Shown here one piece after another: positions 1 through 8,224 of a DNA stretch of 10,580 nt. The DNA comes from RGIG3102 sp964507095 (GTDB lineage Bacteria > Bacillota > Clostridia > Oscillospirales > Ruminococcaceae). How positions within the stretch are numbered: position 1 is the stretch's first letter; each line of letters begins with the position of its first letter. The position numbers and the translations under genes were made by a program. The notes under the pieces were generated by a model that worked only from the letters and a program-made list of their open reading frames with translations, was not told the DNA's origin and made no database searches. The stretch lies in contig CAZDOS010000056.1 in NCBI GenBank assembly GCA_964507095.1, positions 1-10,580 of the forward strand, given 5' to 3'.

Positions 1-58
1 ATTATTGTAATTAAAATCAAATATAAATTAATCCTATTATATTATAATTATAGTTAGG

Positions 59-199
59 CTATTTTTCAATTTGCTTTCTTCTATTTATAGAGCCATTTAC
101 GCTCATCTCTTTTAGACTGAATCGTAACGGGTCGAACTCAAAAAAGTCATATATTCTCAGAACATAAAATCACGTATTATTCCATCGTCCATAACTGAA
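59..199 (-). pseudogene. Possible decayed gene end (unrecognised remnant)
   Basis: Reading the minus strand from about 199 down to a TAG stop at 61-59 gives protein-like text: a short stretch with the residues FSYGRWNNT (199-173), an in-frame TGA at 172-170, then 36 open codons that include DFFEFDPLRFSLKEM and end in basic residues (INRRKQIEK). There is no start codon with a ribosome binding site for a gene of useful length, and a TAA lies just upstream, so this cannot be an intact gene. I do not recognise the family. An open run of this length in AT-rich DNA can arise by chance, so the call rests only on the protein-like composition. It is either a remnant of a gene that once faced away from glgP, or noise. 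Confidence 0.2.
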
Positions 200-245
200 C
201 ACAACTGAATATTATGTATACTGATTTCTTAATTTAATCATTTAC

Positions 246-274
246 TTGAAAAAAAAGAGAATACATATTATTAT
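246..274 (+). promoter_or_regulatory. Candidate sigma-A-type promoter for glgP
   Basis: TTGAAA at 246-251 (5 of 6 match to TTGACA) is separated by exactly 17 bases from TATTAT at 269-274 (5 of 6 match to TATAAT). Transcription would start near 281, leaving a leader of about 33 bases before the glgP start. The spacing is ideal, but the region is AT-rich, so chance matches are easy. Confidence 0.5.
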
Positions 275-313
275 TACCTAGACTATGCAATTAATGCAAA
301 CAGCGAGGTATAT

Positions 314-2722
314 ATGCATTACAACATCACCAGCAACGAATTCAAGGAGCAGTTGCAGACAACTCTGTCCTCAGAGCTCTCGACGGACATGAAGGGTGCC
401 AGTTACGATGACATCTACAAGGCCTGCGCACTCATAGTCAGGGGTCTCCTTTCTGAACAGAGAAAGAAGTTCATGAAGGCCGCCAACGAGCAGAATGCCA
501 AGAGGATCTACTACCTTTCCATCGAGTTTCTCCTTGGTAGAAGCCTTAAGAACAATCTGCTGAACATGGGTCTCATGGATGTTGCCACCGAGGCTATTGA
601 AGCTCTCGGACTTGATCCTGACATGGTCTTTGAAAGAGAACCTGATGCCGGTCTCGGTAACGGAGGTCTCGGCAGGCTTGCTGCATGCTTCATGGATGCA
701 ATGGCAAGCGATAAATACGTTGGTACAGGCTACTCCATACTGTATGAGTACGGTATGTTCAAGCAGATAATTGAGGACGGATGGCAGAAGGAAGTTCCTG
801 ACAACTGGCTTCCGGGCGGTGAGATCTGGCTCAAGGCACACCCTAACCAGGCCATCGAAGTCCACTACGGCGGACATGTGGAAGAGATGTGGGCAAACAA
901 CCAGCACTCCACCATATACAACAATTATGAGACCGTCATTGCTGTCCCGTATGACATGTTCATATCCGGCTATGACAGCGAAGGCGTTTCAAAGCTTCGT
1001 TTCTGGAAGGCACAGAAGCCTAGCATCGACATGGAGGCCTTCAACCGCGGAGACTATTTACGGGCTATCCGCTCGGGCAGCGATGCTGAGCTTATATCAA
1101 AGGTTCTCTACCCTAACGACAACCATCTTGAAGGAAAGATACTCAGACTGAAGCAGCAGTATTTCCTGTGCTGTGCTTCGATCAACGAGATAGTCAATAC
1201 TCATATGGTCAAGTTCCGCACGCTTGAAACGTTGCCGGACAAGGTATCGATACATATAAATGATACACACCCTACCCTTGCGATTGTCGAGCTCATGAGA
1301 ATACTTCTCGATGATGTCGGAATGGACTGGGAGCATGCAAGAGACATCGTATCAAAGACCTTCTCATACACCAACCACACTGTGCTGCCTGAAGCGCTTG
1401 AAAAATGGGACTGCAACATCGTAAAGGAAGTACTGCCCCGTATCTATGAGATCATAGAAGAAATGGACAAGAGAGCCCGTGAGGAGCTGTACAAGCACTT
1501 CCCTGGCGATGACGGCAAAGTCAACTATATGAGCATGATCCATGACGGAAAGATCTACATGGCCAACATCTGCTGCTATGTATGTCATTCTATCAACGGC
1601 GTGTCAGAGCTTCACAGCGAGATAATCAAGAAGACCATCTTCAACGACTATTATCTGTATAAGCCAGAGCGTTTCACAAACGTGACCAACGGAATCGCCT
1701 ACAGAAGGTGGCTGCTTGGAGGAAACCCTCTCCTGACAGAGTATCTGGACGAGCTCATAGGACCAGAATACAGGAAGAACGCCTACGCTCTGAAGATGCT
1801 CGAGAACTTCAAGACAGACGTCAACGTCATCAACAGGCTCAACGAGATAAAGCGCGCCAACAAGCAACGTCTTGCCGACTACATCTATGATACTACCGGT
1901 GAGGAGATCAACCCTGATTCTATCTTCGATGTCCAGGCAAAGAGACTGCATGAGTACAAGAGACAGCATCTGAATGTTCTCAACATACTCGCAGAGTACC
2001 TTGAAATAAAGAACGATCCTGACGGCGGATATATCCCGAAGACATACATCTTCGGTGCCAAGGCTGCTCCGGGCTACTACATGGCAAAGCAGATAATAAG
2101 ACTTATCTATGCCGTAAAGAGCCTTGTAGAGGGCGACCCTTCAACTAAGGATCTCATACACATCACCTTCCTTGAGAACTATTCGGTATCCATCAGCGAA
2201 AGGCTGATGCCTGCTTCCGACATCTCCGAACAGATCTCCCTTGCGGGAACTGAAGCTTCCGGAACCGGAAACATGAAGTTCATGATCAACGGAGCCATTA
2301 CGCTCGGCACCTTTGACGGAGCAAATATCGAGATCAAGGAACAGTGCGGAGCTGACAATTTCATCCAGTTTGGCATGCTTGCTGAAGAAGTCGAAGACCA
2401 TAAAAAGCGTGGCTACAATCCGATGGAATATGTCGAAAGGAATCCTGAACTGAGGAATGTGCTGAATCTCCTTAAGGGCGGATGGTTCGGTCAGGATTTC
2501 ACGGAGATCTACGACAATCTTACTAAGCAGGATCCATACATGGTGCTTGCGGATTTTGCAGATTACAGAAGAGCTCAGAAATCTGTGCAGACTCTGTACG
2601 CTAACTCATTCAAGTTCGGTCAGATGAGCCTTGAGAACATTGCCAATGCCGGCAAGTTCTCACGGGACAGATCTATCGACGACTATGCAAAAAACATCTG
2701 GGATTTGAAGAAGGTTAAATAA
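314..2722 (+). CDS. glgP: Glycogen/starch/alpha-glucan phosphorylase (GT35)
   Basis: This enzyme uses inorganic phosphate to release glucose-1-phosphate from the non-reducing ends of glycogen or maltodextrin in the cytoplasm. The 802-residue length is usual for bacterial GT35 enzymes. Diagnostic blocks are YLSIEFLLGR (residues 67-76), DAGLGNGGLGRLAACF (111-126) and the pyridoxal-phosphate site EASGTGNMKF, which places the cofactor lysine at K655. The ATG at 314 is preceded by GAGG at 305-308 with a five-base spacer, and the protein begins in the usual way for the family. The reading frame is intact. The stop codon overlaps the start of the next gene by one base, so the two are surely co-transcribed and probably translationally coupled. 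Family membership is certain from the motifs. Whether glycogen or shorter maltodextrins are preferred cannot be read from sequence; the glycogen assignment is by family convention. Confidence 0.97.
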   Translation: MHYNITSNEFKEQLQTTLSSELSTDMKGASYDDIYKACALIVRGLLSEQRKKFMKAANEQNAKRIYYLSIEFLLGRSLKNNLLNMGLMDVATEAIEALGLDPDMVFEREPDAGLGNGGLGRLAACFMDAMASDKYVGTGYSILYEYGMFKQIIEDGWQKEVPDNWLPGGEIWLKAHPNQAIEVHYGGHVEEMWANNQHSTIYNNYETVIAVPYDMFISGYDSEGVSKLRFWKAQKPSIDMEAFNRGDYLRAIRSGSDAELISKVLYPNDNHLEGKILRLKQQYFLCCASINEIVNTHMVKFRTLETLPDKVSIHINDTHPTLAIVELMRILLDDVGMDWEHARDIVSKTFSYTNHTVLPEALEKWDCNIVKEVLPRIYEIIEEMDKRAREELYKHFPGDDGKVNYMSMIHDGKIYMANICCYVCHSINGVSELHSEIIKKTIFNDYYLYKPERFTNVTNGIAYRRWLLGGNPLLTEYLDELIGPEYRKNAYALKMLENFKTDVNVINRLNEIKRANKQRLADYIYDTTGEEINPDSIFDVQAKRLHEYKRQHLNVLNILAEYLEIKNDPDGGYIPKTYIFGAKAAPGYYMAKQIIRLIYAVKSLVEGDPSTKDLIHITFLENYSVSISERLMPASDISEQISLAGTEASGTGNMKFMINGAITLGTFDGANIEIKEQCGADNFIQFGMLAEEVEDHKKRGYNPMEYVERNPELRNVLNLLKGGWFGQDFTEIYDNLTKQDPYMVLADFADYRRAQKSVQTLYANSFKFGQMSLENIANAGKFSRDRSIDDYAKNIWDLKKVK

Positions 2723-4518
2723 TGTTTTATTTCGACAGCAGGAACAGCGAATATAAGACCCCTCTGGGGTCTGTTCCTGCTTATACCCAGCTTTCCCTTA
2801 CGGTAAGCTGCACAGGTGAGAACGATGTGCCTGTCCTGCTCTTTGCAAAGGACAAGGAAGAGCCGAAGGTGATTACCTTTACGGATGCCGTCGTATCTCA
2901 GGATAGTAGAAACTATTCATATGATGTCCTGCTCAACGATCCGGGACTGTATTTCTATTGCTTCCGTCTTTCTGACGGAAGACTTTTATTGGATGACGGC
3001 TGCGGCAAGAACATAATTGCCGACGGAGGTAACTGGTTCTCACAGAGCGTTTTTGAACAGACATTTACCACGCCCGACTATTTCAAGGGCGGTATCGCCT
3101 ATCAGATCTTTCCTGACAGATTCAACCAGGCTGTCACTGACAGAGCTCCGTCCTTCCCTGACAGGAAATATGTCAAAAACAAGGCGGATATTCCTTTTCA
3201 CGGAGAACCTGACGATCCTGACGGAAGATATGTCACGACCGACTATTTTGGAGGAGATCTCAAGGGCATAACCGAAAAGCTTGACTACATCAAGAGTTTC
3301 GGTGTTGACTGCATCTACCTGAACCCGATATTCCTGTCCCATTCCAATCACAGGTACAACACCCGGGACTACAGGCAGATAGATCCGGATCTCGGCACTC
3401 TGGATGACTTCAGGGAGCTCTGCAGCCGGGCACACGGAAAGGACATTAAGATAGTCCTTGACGGAGTGTTCAGCCATACGGGCAGTGATTCCATCTATTT
3501 CAACATGGAAAAGCGCTACGGCGAAGGCGGTGCGTACAATGACCCTGAAAGCCCTTACAGAAGCTGGTTCGTATTTGGCGACGAATACAAGAACGGCTAC
3601 AGGGCGTGGTGGGACTTCCCCACTCTTCCTGAGATAAACGAGATGGATCCGTCATACATTGAATACATCTGCGGAGATGAAGGTGTAATATCCTACTGGC
3701 TCGAAAACGGAGCCGACGGTTTCAGGCTTGATGTTGCAGACGAGCTTCCGGATGAGTTCATATTCAGGATCAGGGATGCTGTGAAGAGATACGGAAATGA
3801 CAAGCTGCTTATCGGTGAAGTATGGGAAAATGCTGTAACGAAGGAGAGCTACGGTTACAGAAGACAGTATCTCCTCGGCAAAGGACTTGACGGCACAATG
3901 AACTATCCGTTTAGAACTGCGATATTGTCCTTCATGAAGACCGGCAACGCATATGACTTCTGCGAATCGGTGCTCGATGTATGTGATCTGTACCCTCGAC
4001 GGTCGCTGAATGTGATGTGGAACTCCCTTTCGACCCATGACACCGAACGAGCTGTCACTAATCTGGCAGGCTACGACTGCGACAGGCTCTCAAGACCCCA
4101 GCAGGCTGCAATAGAGATCTTCGGTGATGAACTTGAACTGGCCAAAAAGAAGCTTGCGTGTGCCACTGCACTTCAGTTCACCCTCCCCGGTGTTCCTGTC
4201 ATCTACTACGGAGATGAGATCGGAATGTCAGGCGGAAAGGATCCGTTCAACCGTGCTTACTTCCAGTGGTGGAATCAGGACGAACGACTTCAGGAGGAAT
4301 TCAGGAAGATAGCCGGGATACGACTATCATCCGATGTCTACAGGGATGCCAATATCTTCTTTACCAATGTCGATGACAGGGCTGTAGGATTCATCAGATA
4401 TCTCGGTGACGAAAGGATGTTGACCCTGGTTAACATTTCAGACCGCGAGCATACCTTCTGTTTTGAGAACAAAAGATATACGGTCGCTCCCCTCTCCTGG
4501 CTCATAGAAAAGATATAG
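2722..4518 (+). CDS. GH13 alpha-glycosidase (neopullulanase/cyclomaltodextrinase-like)
   Basis: This is a 598-residue retaining alpha-glucan hydrolase of the alpha-amylase family. An N-terminal beta-type domain starts with YFDSRNSEYKTPLG, as in neopullulanase-like enzymes. The catalytic barrel carries all four GH13 regions: DGVFSHTG (D247 to about G254), GFRLDVADE with nucleophile D337, GEVWE with acid/base E366, and STHDTE with transition-state residue D440. A short C-terminal beta domain follows. There is no signal peptide, so it acts in the cytoplasm. The ATG at 2722 shares its A with the phosphorylase stop codon, and AAGG at 2711-2714 is the likely ribosome site. The likely role, inferred from this pairing, is to hydrolyse alpha-1,6 branches or short maltodextrins that the phosphorylase leaves. 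Exact specificity (pullulanase, maltogenic amylase or alpha-glucosidase) cannot be assigned from sequence. Confidence 0.9.
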   Translation: MFYFDSRNSEYKTPLGSVPAYTQLSLTVSCTGENDVPVLLFAKDKEEPKVITFTDAVVSQDSRNYSYDVLLNDPGLYFYCFRLSDGRLLLDDGCGKNIIADGGNWFSQSVFEQTFTTPDYFKGGIAYQIFPDRFNQAVTDRAPSFPDRKYVKNKADIPFHGEPDDPDGRYVTTDYFGGDLKGITEKLDYIKSFGVDCIYLNPIFLSHSNHRYNTRDYRQIDPDLGTLDDFRELCSRAHGKDIKIVLDGVFSHTGSDSIYFNMEKRYGEGGAYNDPESPYRSWFVFGDEYKNGYRAWWDFPTLPEINEMDPSYIEYICGDEGVISYWLENGADGFRLDVADELPDEFIFRIRDAVKRYGNDKLLIGEVWENAVTKESYGYRRQYLLGKGLDGTMNYPFRTAILSFMKTGNAYDFCESVLDVCDLYPRRSLNVMWNSLSTHDTERAVTNLAGYDCDRLSRPQQAAIEIFGDELELAKKKLACATALQFTLPGVPVIYYGDEIGMSGGKDPFNRAYFQWWNQDERLQEEFRKIAGIRLSSDVYRDANIFFTNVDDRAVGFIRYLGDERMLTLVNISDREHTFCFENKRYTVAPLSWLIEKI

Positions 4519-4543
4519 GAATAATGATGCATGTTTAGGTCGT

Positions 4544-4563
4544 ACATTTCTCAAAAGAAGTGT
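4544..4563 (+). terminator. Weak hairpin after the glycogen operon
   Basis: ACATTTCT (4544-4551) can pair with AGAAGTGT (4556-4563) across a CAAA loop, giving eight pairs including one G-U. It is the only hairpin I see between the GH13 stop and the pgk promoter. It is AT-rich and has no proper T run after it, so termination would be weak and read-through into pgk is possible. Confidence 0.25.
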
Positions 4564-4569
4564 TTCAAC

Positions 4570-4598
4570 TTGAATATGCATTTTTGTTTGGATATAAT
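4570..4598 (+). promoter_or_regulatory. Promoter for the pgk-tpiA-gpmI operon
   Basis: TTGAAT at 4570-4575 (4 of 6 match to the -35 consensus) and a perfect TATAAT at 4593-4598 are separated by 17 bases. The predicted start is near 4605, about 36 bases before the pgk ATG, which has GGAGG at 4628-4632. A small palindrome, TTCAA-C-TTGAA (4564-4574), overlaps the -35 element and could be an operator, though it is short. Confidence 0.75.
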
Positions 4599-4640
4599 AA
4601 AATCAAGTAAACAGATCAATCTATTACGGAGGTATACAAT

Positions 4641-5831
4641 ATGTCTGCTTTAAATAAAAAGAGCGTTGAAGACATCGATGTCAGAGGCAAGAAGTGTCTG
4701 GTAAGATGTGATTTCAACGTACCTCTCAAGGAAGGCGTCATCACTGATGACAAGAGGATCAGAGAGGCAATGAAAACGATCCGCTATCTTGTAGACAACG
4801 GTGCAAAGGTCATCCTCTGCTCCCACCTCGGCAGGCCGAAAGGCGAATTCAAGCCTGAATTCTCACTCAAGCCGGTATGTGCAAGGCTCTCAGAGCTTCT
4901 CGGCAAGGAAGTAGTCATGGCTGAGGATGTCATAGGCGAAGATGCCGTAAAGAAGGCTGCCGCTCTCAAGGACGGAGATGTGATGCTGCTTGAGAATCTA
5001 CGCTACCACCGGGAAGAGGAAAAGAATGATCCGCGGTTCGCAAAGAAGCTTGCAGATCTCGCTGAGATCTACGTGAACGATGCATTCGGAACTGCCCACA
5101 GGGCTCATGCTTCCACTGCCGGCGTGGCTGACTATCTGCCTGCAGTATGCGGATACCTTATTCAGAAAGAGATCGACATCATGGGCACTGCCCTTGCTGA
5201 CCCCAAGAGACCGTTCGTTGCCATCTTGGGCGGAGCAAAGGTTTCCGACAAGATCGGCGTCATAGAGAACCTCATCGACAAGGTCGACACGCTCATCATC
5301 GGCGGCGGAATGGCATACACCTTCCTCAAGAGCGAGGGCTACAATATCGGCACATCACTCTGCGAGGATGACAAGCTCGAGCTTGCAAAGGAACTGCTCG
5401 AAAAGGCAAAGGCCAAGGGCGTCAAGTTCCTGCTCCCTGCAGACACGGTCATAGGCGATGAGTTCAAGGCTGACTGCAATTTCAAGACCGTCGACAGCGA
5501 CAAGATCCCTGACGGTTGGATGGGTCTCGATATCGGTGAAAAGGCTGTTCGGGAGTACTCGGCAGAAATATCCAAGGCAGGCACGGTGGTATGGAACGGA
5601 CCTATGGGAGTATTCGAGATGCCTGAGTTCGCAAAGGGCACGAAGGCCATTGCAAAGGCTGTTGCAGAAAGCGGAGCCATTTCGATCATCGGCGGCGGCG
5701 ACAGCGCAGCTGCAGTGGAACAGCTCGGCTATGCAGACAAGATGACACACATCTCAACAGGCGGTGGAGCCTCCCTTGAGTTCCTCGAGGGCAAGGTCCT
5801 TCCTGGTATTGCCGCACTCAATGACAAGTAA
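4641..5831 (+). CDS. pgk: Phosphoglycerate kinase
   Basis: This cytoplasmic glycolytic enzyme transfers phosphate from 1,3-bisphosphoglycerate to ADP, making ATP and 3-phosphoglycerate. The 396 residues match the usual bacterial length and two-domain fold. Visible motifs are RCDFNVP (residues 22-28), SHLGRPKG, ENLRYHREEE and NDAFGTAHRAHAS in the substrate-binding N-domain. In the nucleotide-binding C-domain are GGAKVSDK, GGGMAYTF, NGPMGVFE and the GGGDS loop (351-355). The ATG at 4641 is set by GGAGG at 4628-4632 with an eight-base spacer. It is the first gene after a strong promoter and heads a cluster with tpiA and gpmI. The gapA gene that often precedes pgk is not present here; the glycogen-degradation pair sits in that position instead. 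Confidence 0.98.
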   Translation: MSALNKKSVEDIDVRGKKCLVRCDFNVPLKEGVITDDKRIREAMKTIRYLVDNGAKVILCSHLGRPKGEFKPEFSLKPVCARLSELLGKEVVMAEDVIGEDAVKKAAALKDGDVMLLENLRYHREEEKNDPRFAKKLADLAEIYVNDAFGTAHRAHASTAGVADYLPAVCGYLIQKEIDIMGTALADPKRPFVAILGGAKVSDKIGVIENLIDKVDTLIIGGGMAYTFLKSEGYNIGTSLCEDDKLELAKELLEKAKAKGVKFLLPADTVIGDEFKADCNFKTVDSDKIPDGWMGLDIGEKAVREYSAEISKAGTVVWNGPMGVFEMPEFAKGTKAIAKAVAESGAISIIGGGDSAAAVEQLGYADKMTHISTGGGASLEFLEGKVLPGIAALNDK

Positions 5832-5840
5832 AAGCTTTCT

Positions 5841-5864
5841 GAAGGCGGCCTAAAAGCCGCCTTC
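5841..5864 (+). terminator. Intercistronic GC-rich hairpin between pgk and tpiA
   Basis: GAAGGCGGC (5841-5849) pairs perfectly with GCCGCCTTC (5856-5864) over a six-base loop. The sequence after it is ATATATTTGG rather than a T run, and the tpiA ribosome site (GGAGG, 5873-5877) follows within nine bases. It is therefore better read as a partial terminator, or an RNA-processing or stability element that sets the ratio of pgk to tpiA-gpmI transcript, than as a full stop. Confidence 0.6.
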
Positions 5865-5881
5865 ATATATTTGGAGGAATA

Positions 5882-6652
5882 ATGAAAGATACAAGAAAAA
5901 CAGTTATTGCCGGCAACTGGAAAATGAACAAAAACAAGGCTGAGACAGTCGAACTGCTCAAGGAGATGGAGTCAAAGATCTCTAAGAGCGATATAAAGGT
6001 GCTTATCTGCCTTCCGTATATCAACCTTCCGATCGCCAGTGAAACTCTTAAGAGCGGAGCAATCGAGCTCGGTGCCGAAAACTGCCACTGGGCCGCAAAG
6101 GGTGCTTTTACCGGAGAAGTAAGCCGGGACATGCTCCTGAGCTACGGCATCAAGCACTCCATAATCGGACACAGCGAAAGAAGGCAGTACTTCGGCGAGA
6201 CAGACGAGACAGTAAACAGAAGGTCTATCGCCTGCCTCGAAAACGGGATCACTCCTATCATCTGTGTCGGTGAGAACCTGGAGCAGCGTGAAGAAGGCAT
6301 AACAAAGGATCTTATCAAGGAACAGCTCATAAAGGGACTTGCGTCCTTTACTGATGAGATGATCCTCAACACCATTATCGCCTATGAGCCTATCTGGGCG
6401 ATCGGAACCGGAAAGACAGCAACAAGCGAACAGGCTCAGGAGGTCTGCGGCTTCATAAGGAGCCTGCTCGGCGACATGTTCTCTGAGGATATTGCAGACA
6501 GGGTGTCAATACTCTATGGCGGTTCGATGAATGATGCCAACGCCGAGGAACTGCTCAGCATGCCTGATATAGACGGCGGCCTCATAGGCGGAGCAAGCCT
6601 TAAGGCTGATTCCTTCTCGACTATAGTCAATATTGCGAAACGGAGACTTTGA
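5882..6652 (+). CDS. tpiA: Triosephosphate isomerase
   Basis: This enzyme interconverts dihydroxyacetone phosphate and glyceraldehyde-3-phosphate in the cytoplasm. The 256-residue length is normal. All catalytic parts are present: NWKMN with N12 and K14, IGHSERR with catalytic H97, and AYEPIWAIGTGK with the catalytic base E169 followed by the mobile loop. The phosphate-gripping segments GGSMNDAN and GGLIGGASL are also present. The ATG at 5882 follows GGAGG by four bases. The gene lies 50 bases after pgk, separated by a GC-rich hairpin, and ends three bases before gpmI, so it is part of the same operon. Confidence 0.98.
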   Translation: MKDTRKTVIAGNWKMNKNKAETVELLKEMESKISKSDIKVLICLPYINLPIASETLKSGAIELGAENCHWAAKGAFTGEVSRDMLLSYGIKHSIIGHSERRQYFGETDETVNRRSIACLENGITPIICVGENLEQREEGITKDLIKEQLIKGLASFTDEMILNTIIAYEPIWAIGTGKTATSEQAQEVCGFIRSLLGDMFSEDIADRVSILYGGSMNDANAEELLSMPDIDGGLIGGASLKADSFSTIVNIAKRRL

Positions 6653-6655
6653 TAA

Positions 6656-8188
6656 ATGAAAAGACCTCTTGTTTTATGTATAATGGACGGCTTTGGACTC
6701 AGAGACGAAGACTATGGTAATGCCATCCATGCCGCAAATACACCTAATCTGGATAAGCTCTTCAGTGAAAATCCTTTCACGCAGCTCGGTGCAAGCGGAC
6801 TGTCGGTCGGACTTCCTGACGGACAGATGGGAAACAGCGAAGTCGGCCATACCAATATGGGTGCAGGCCGAATCGTGTATCAGGAACTGACCAGGATCAC
6901 CAAGGAGATCGAAGACGGACCGTTTTTTGAGAACGAAGCACTTGTAAAGGCAATTAGCTTTGCAGCTGAAAACGGCAAATCCGTGCACATAATGGGCCTT
7001 ATGTCCGATGGTGGCGTACACAGTCACATGGAACATTGCTTTGCAGTCGTCAAGCTGTGCAAAAAGCTGGGTGCTGAAAATGTATTCATACACGCTTTCA
7101 TGGACGGAAGAGATGTCAGCCCTACAAGCGGTTCAGGCTACCTCAAGCAGCTCAGTGACAAGCTCGAAGAAATCGGTATCGGAAAGATAGGTACAGTTTC
7201 CGGACGTTTTTACCGGATGGATAGAGACAACAGATGGGAAAGGATCGAGAAGGCATACCTTGCCCTCACTTCAAATGATGCTCCTTTCTTCCCCGACCCT
7301 GTCCGGAAGATGGAAGATAACTATAAGAATGAAGAAACTGATGAATTCACAGTCCCATTCGTTGTTACTAAGGACAGCAATATAAAGGACGGTGATACGG
7401 TCATTTTCTTCAACTTCCGTCCTGACAGAGCTAGAGAGATCACAAGAGCTCTGGTCGACAAGGAATTCACAGGCTTTGAGAGAAAGGCCAACCCTAAGGA
7501 TCTGCACTATGTCTGCTTTACCCAGTATGACGCGACTATCGAAGGCGTTGACATTGCCTTCAGGCCTCAGAACCTGACCAATACCCTCGGTGAGTTTGTT
7601 GCAGGTATCGGCCGCAGACAGCTCAGGATTGCTGAGACCGAAAAGTATGCCCATGTGACCTTCTTCTTCAACGGAGGAGTTGAAACTCCTAATGAGAACG
7701 AAGACAGAGCACTTATACCTTCTCCTAAAGTCGCCACTTATGACCTGAAGCCTGAGATGAGTGCATATGAGATAACAGACGAGCTGTTCAAGAGAATCGA
7801 TTCGGGCAGATATGACGTGATTATACTCAACTACGCCAACTGCGACATGGTCGGACACACCGGCGTATTCGATGCGGCCGTCAAGGCTGTTGAGACCGTA
7901 GATGACTGTGTCGGTAGATTGCGGGAAAAGATAAAGGCTATTAACGGTGTTCTTATAATAACCGCTGACCACGGCAATGCTGACATGATGATGAATCCGG
8001 ACGGTTCACCTTTCACTGCTCACACCACCTTCCCTGTTCCGTTCTGTGTGGTCAACTATCCATGCAAGCTGAGAACAGGAGGCGTTCTTGCCGATATTGC
8101 TCCTACGATGATTCAGATCATGGGAGAAAAGCAGCCTGGTGAGATGACTGGAAAGAGCCTTATCACAATAGCATGCGATAACTGCTGA
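6656..8188 (+). CDS. gpmI: 2,3-bisphosphoglycerate-independent phosphoglycerate mutase
   Basis: This enzyme converts 3-phosphoglycerate to 2-phosphoglycerate through a phosphoserine intermediate and normally needs two manganese ions. The protein is 510 residues, the standard length. It has the metal-binding start IMDGFG (D11), the nucleophile segment QMGNSEVGHTNMGAGR with S61, and the RPDRAREITRAL substrate motif. The alkaline-phosphatase-superfamily metal ligands GHTG and ADHGNAD lie near the C-terminus. The ATG at 6656 lies three bases after the tpiA stop, with GGAG at 6642-6645 inside the end of tpiA. It is the last glycolytic gene of the operon; enolase is not adjacent. The frame is intact. 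Confidence 0.98.
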   Translation: MKRPLVLCIMDGFGLRDEDYGNAIHAANTPNLDKLFSENPFTQLGASGLSVGLPDGQMGNSEVGHTNMGAGRIVYQELTRITKEIEDGPFFENEALVKAISFAAENGKSVHIMGLMSDGGVHSHMEHCFAVVKLCKKLGAENVFIHAFMDGRDVSPTSGSGYLKQLSDKLEEIGIGKIGTVSGRFYRMDRDNRWERIEKAYLALTSNDAPFFPDPVRKMEDNYKNEETDEFTVPFVVTKDSNIKDGDTVIFFNFRPDRAREITRALVDKEFTGFERKANPKDLHYVCFTQYDATIEGVDIAFRPQNLTNTLGEFVAGIGRRQLRIAETEKYAHVTFFFNGGVETPNENEDRALIPSPKVATYDLKPEMSAYEITDELFKRIDSGRYDVIILNYANCDMVGHTGVFDAAVKAVETVDDCVGRLREKIKAINGVLIITADHGNADMMMNPDGSPFTAHTTFPVPFCVVNYPCKLRTGGVLADIAPTMIQIMGEKQPGEMTGKSLITIACDNC

Positions 8189-8224
8189 CCGGAATCATAT
8201 ATTTAGAGAGAACGAGAGTAGAGG

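Larger units (their letters stand above)
1..313. other. AT-rich intergenic region upstream of glgP
   Basis: This stretch is much richer in A and T than the genes to its right and holds no intact gene on either strand. Its recognisable contents are a candidate promoter at 246-274, the glgP ribosome binding site at 305-308, and a possible decayed minus-strand coding end at 59-199. The A/T runs near 1-55 contain TATAAT-like words, but none has a convincing -35 partner. No terminator hairpin or RNA gene was seen. Confidence 0.6.

Noticed and set aside
43..48. TATAAT as a -10 element in the first 60 bases
   Set aside because: The bases 17 upstream (AATATA) do not resemble a -35 element, and such words are expected in this AT-rich stretch.
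170..172. In-frame TGA in the minus-strand remnant read as tryptophan (recoded genetic code)
   Set aside because: tpiA, gpmI and the membrane protein gene all end in TGA at the family-expected place, so TGA is a stop in this organism.
371..907. Minus-strand frame of 178 codons inside glgP
   Set aside because: It is antisense to conserved phosphorylase motifs, with no recognisable domain and no supporting start site.
7271..7972. Minus-strand frame of 233 codons inside gpmI
   Set aside because: It is entirely antisense to a clear phosphoglycerate mutase with all its catalytic motifs. Long antisense frames follow from the codon bias of the real gene.
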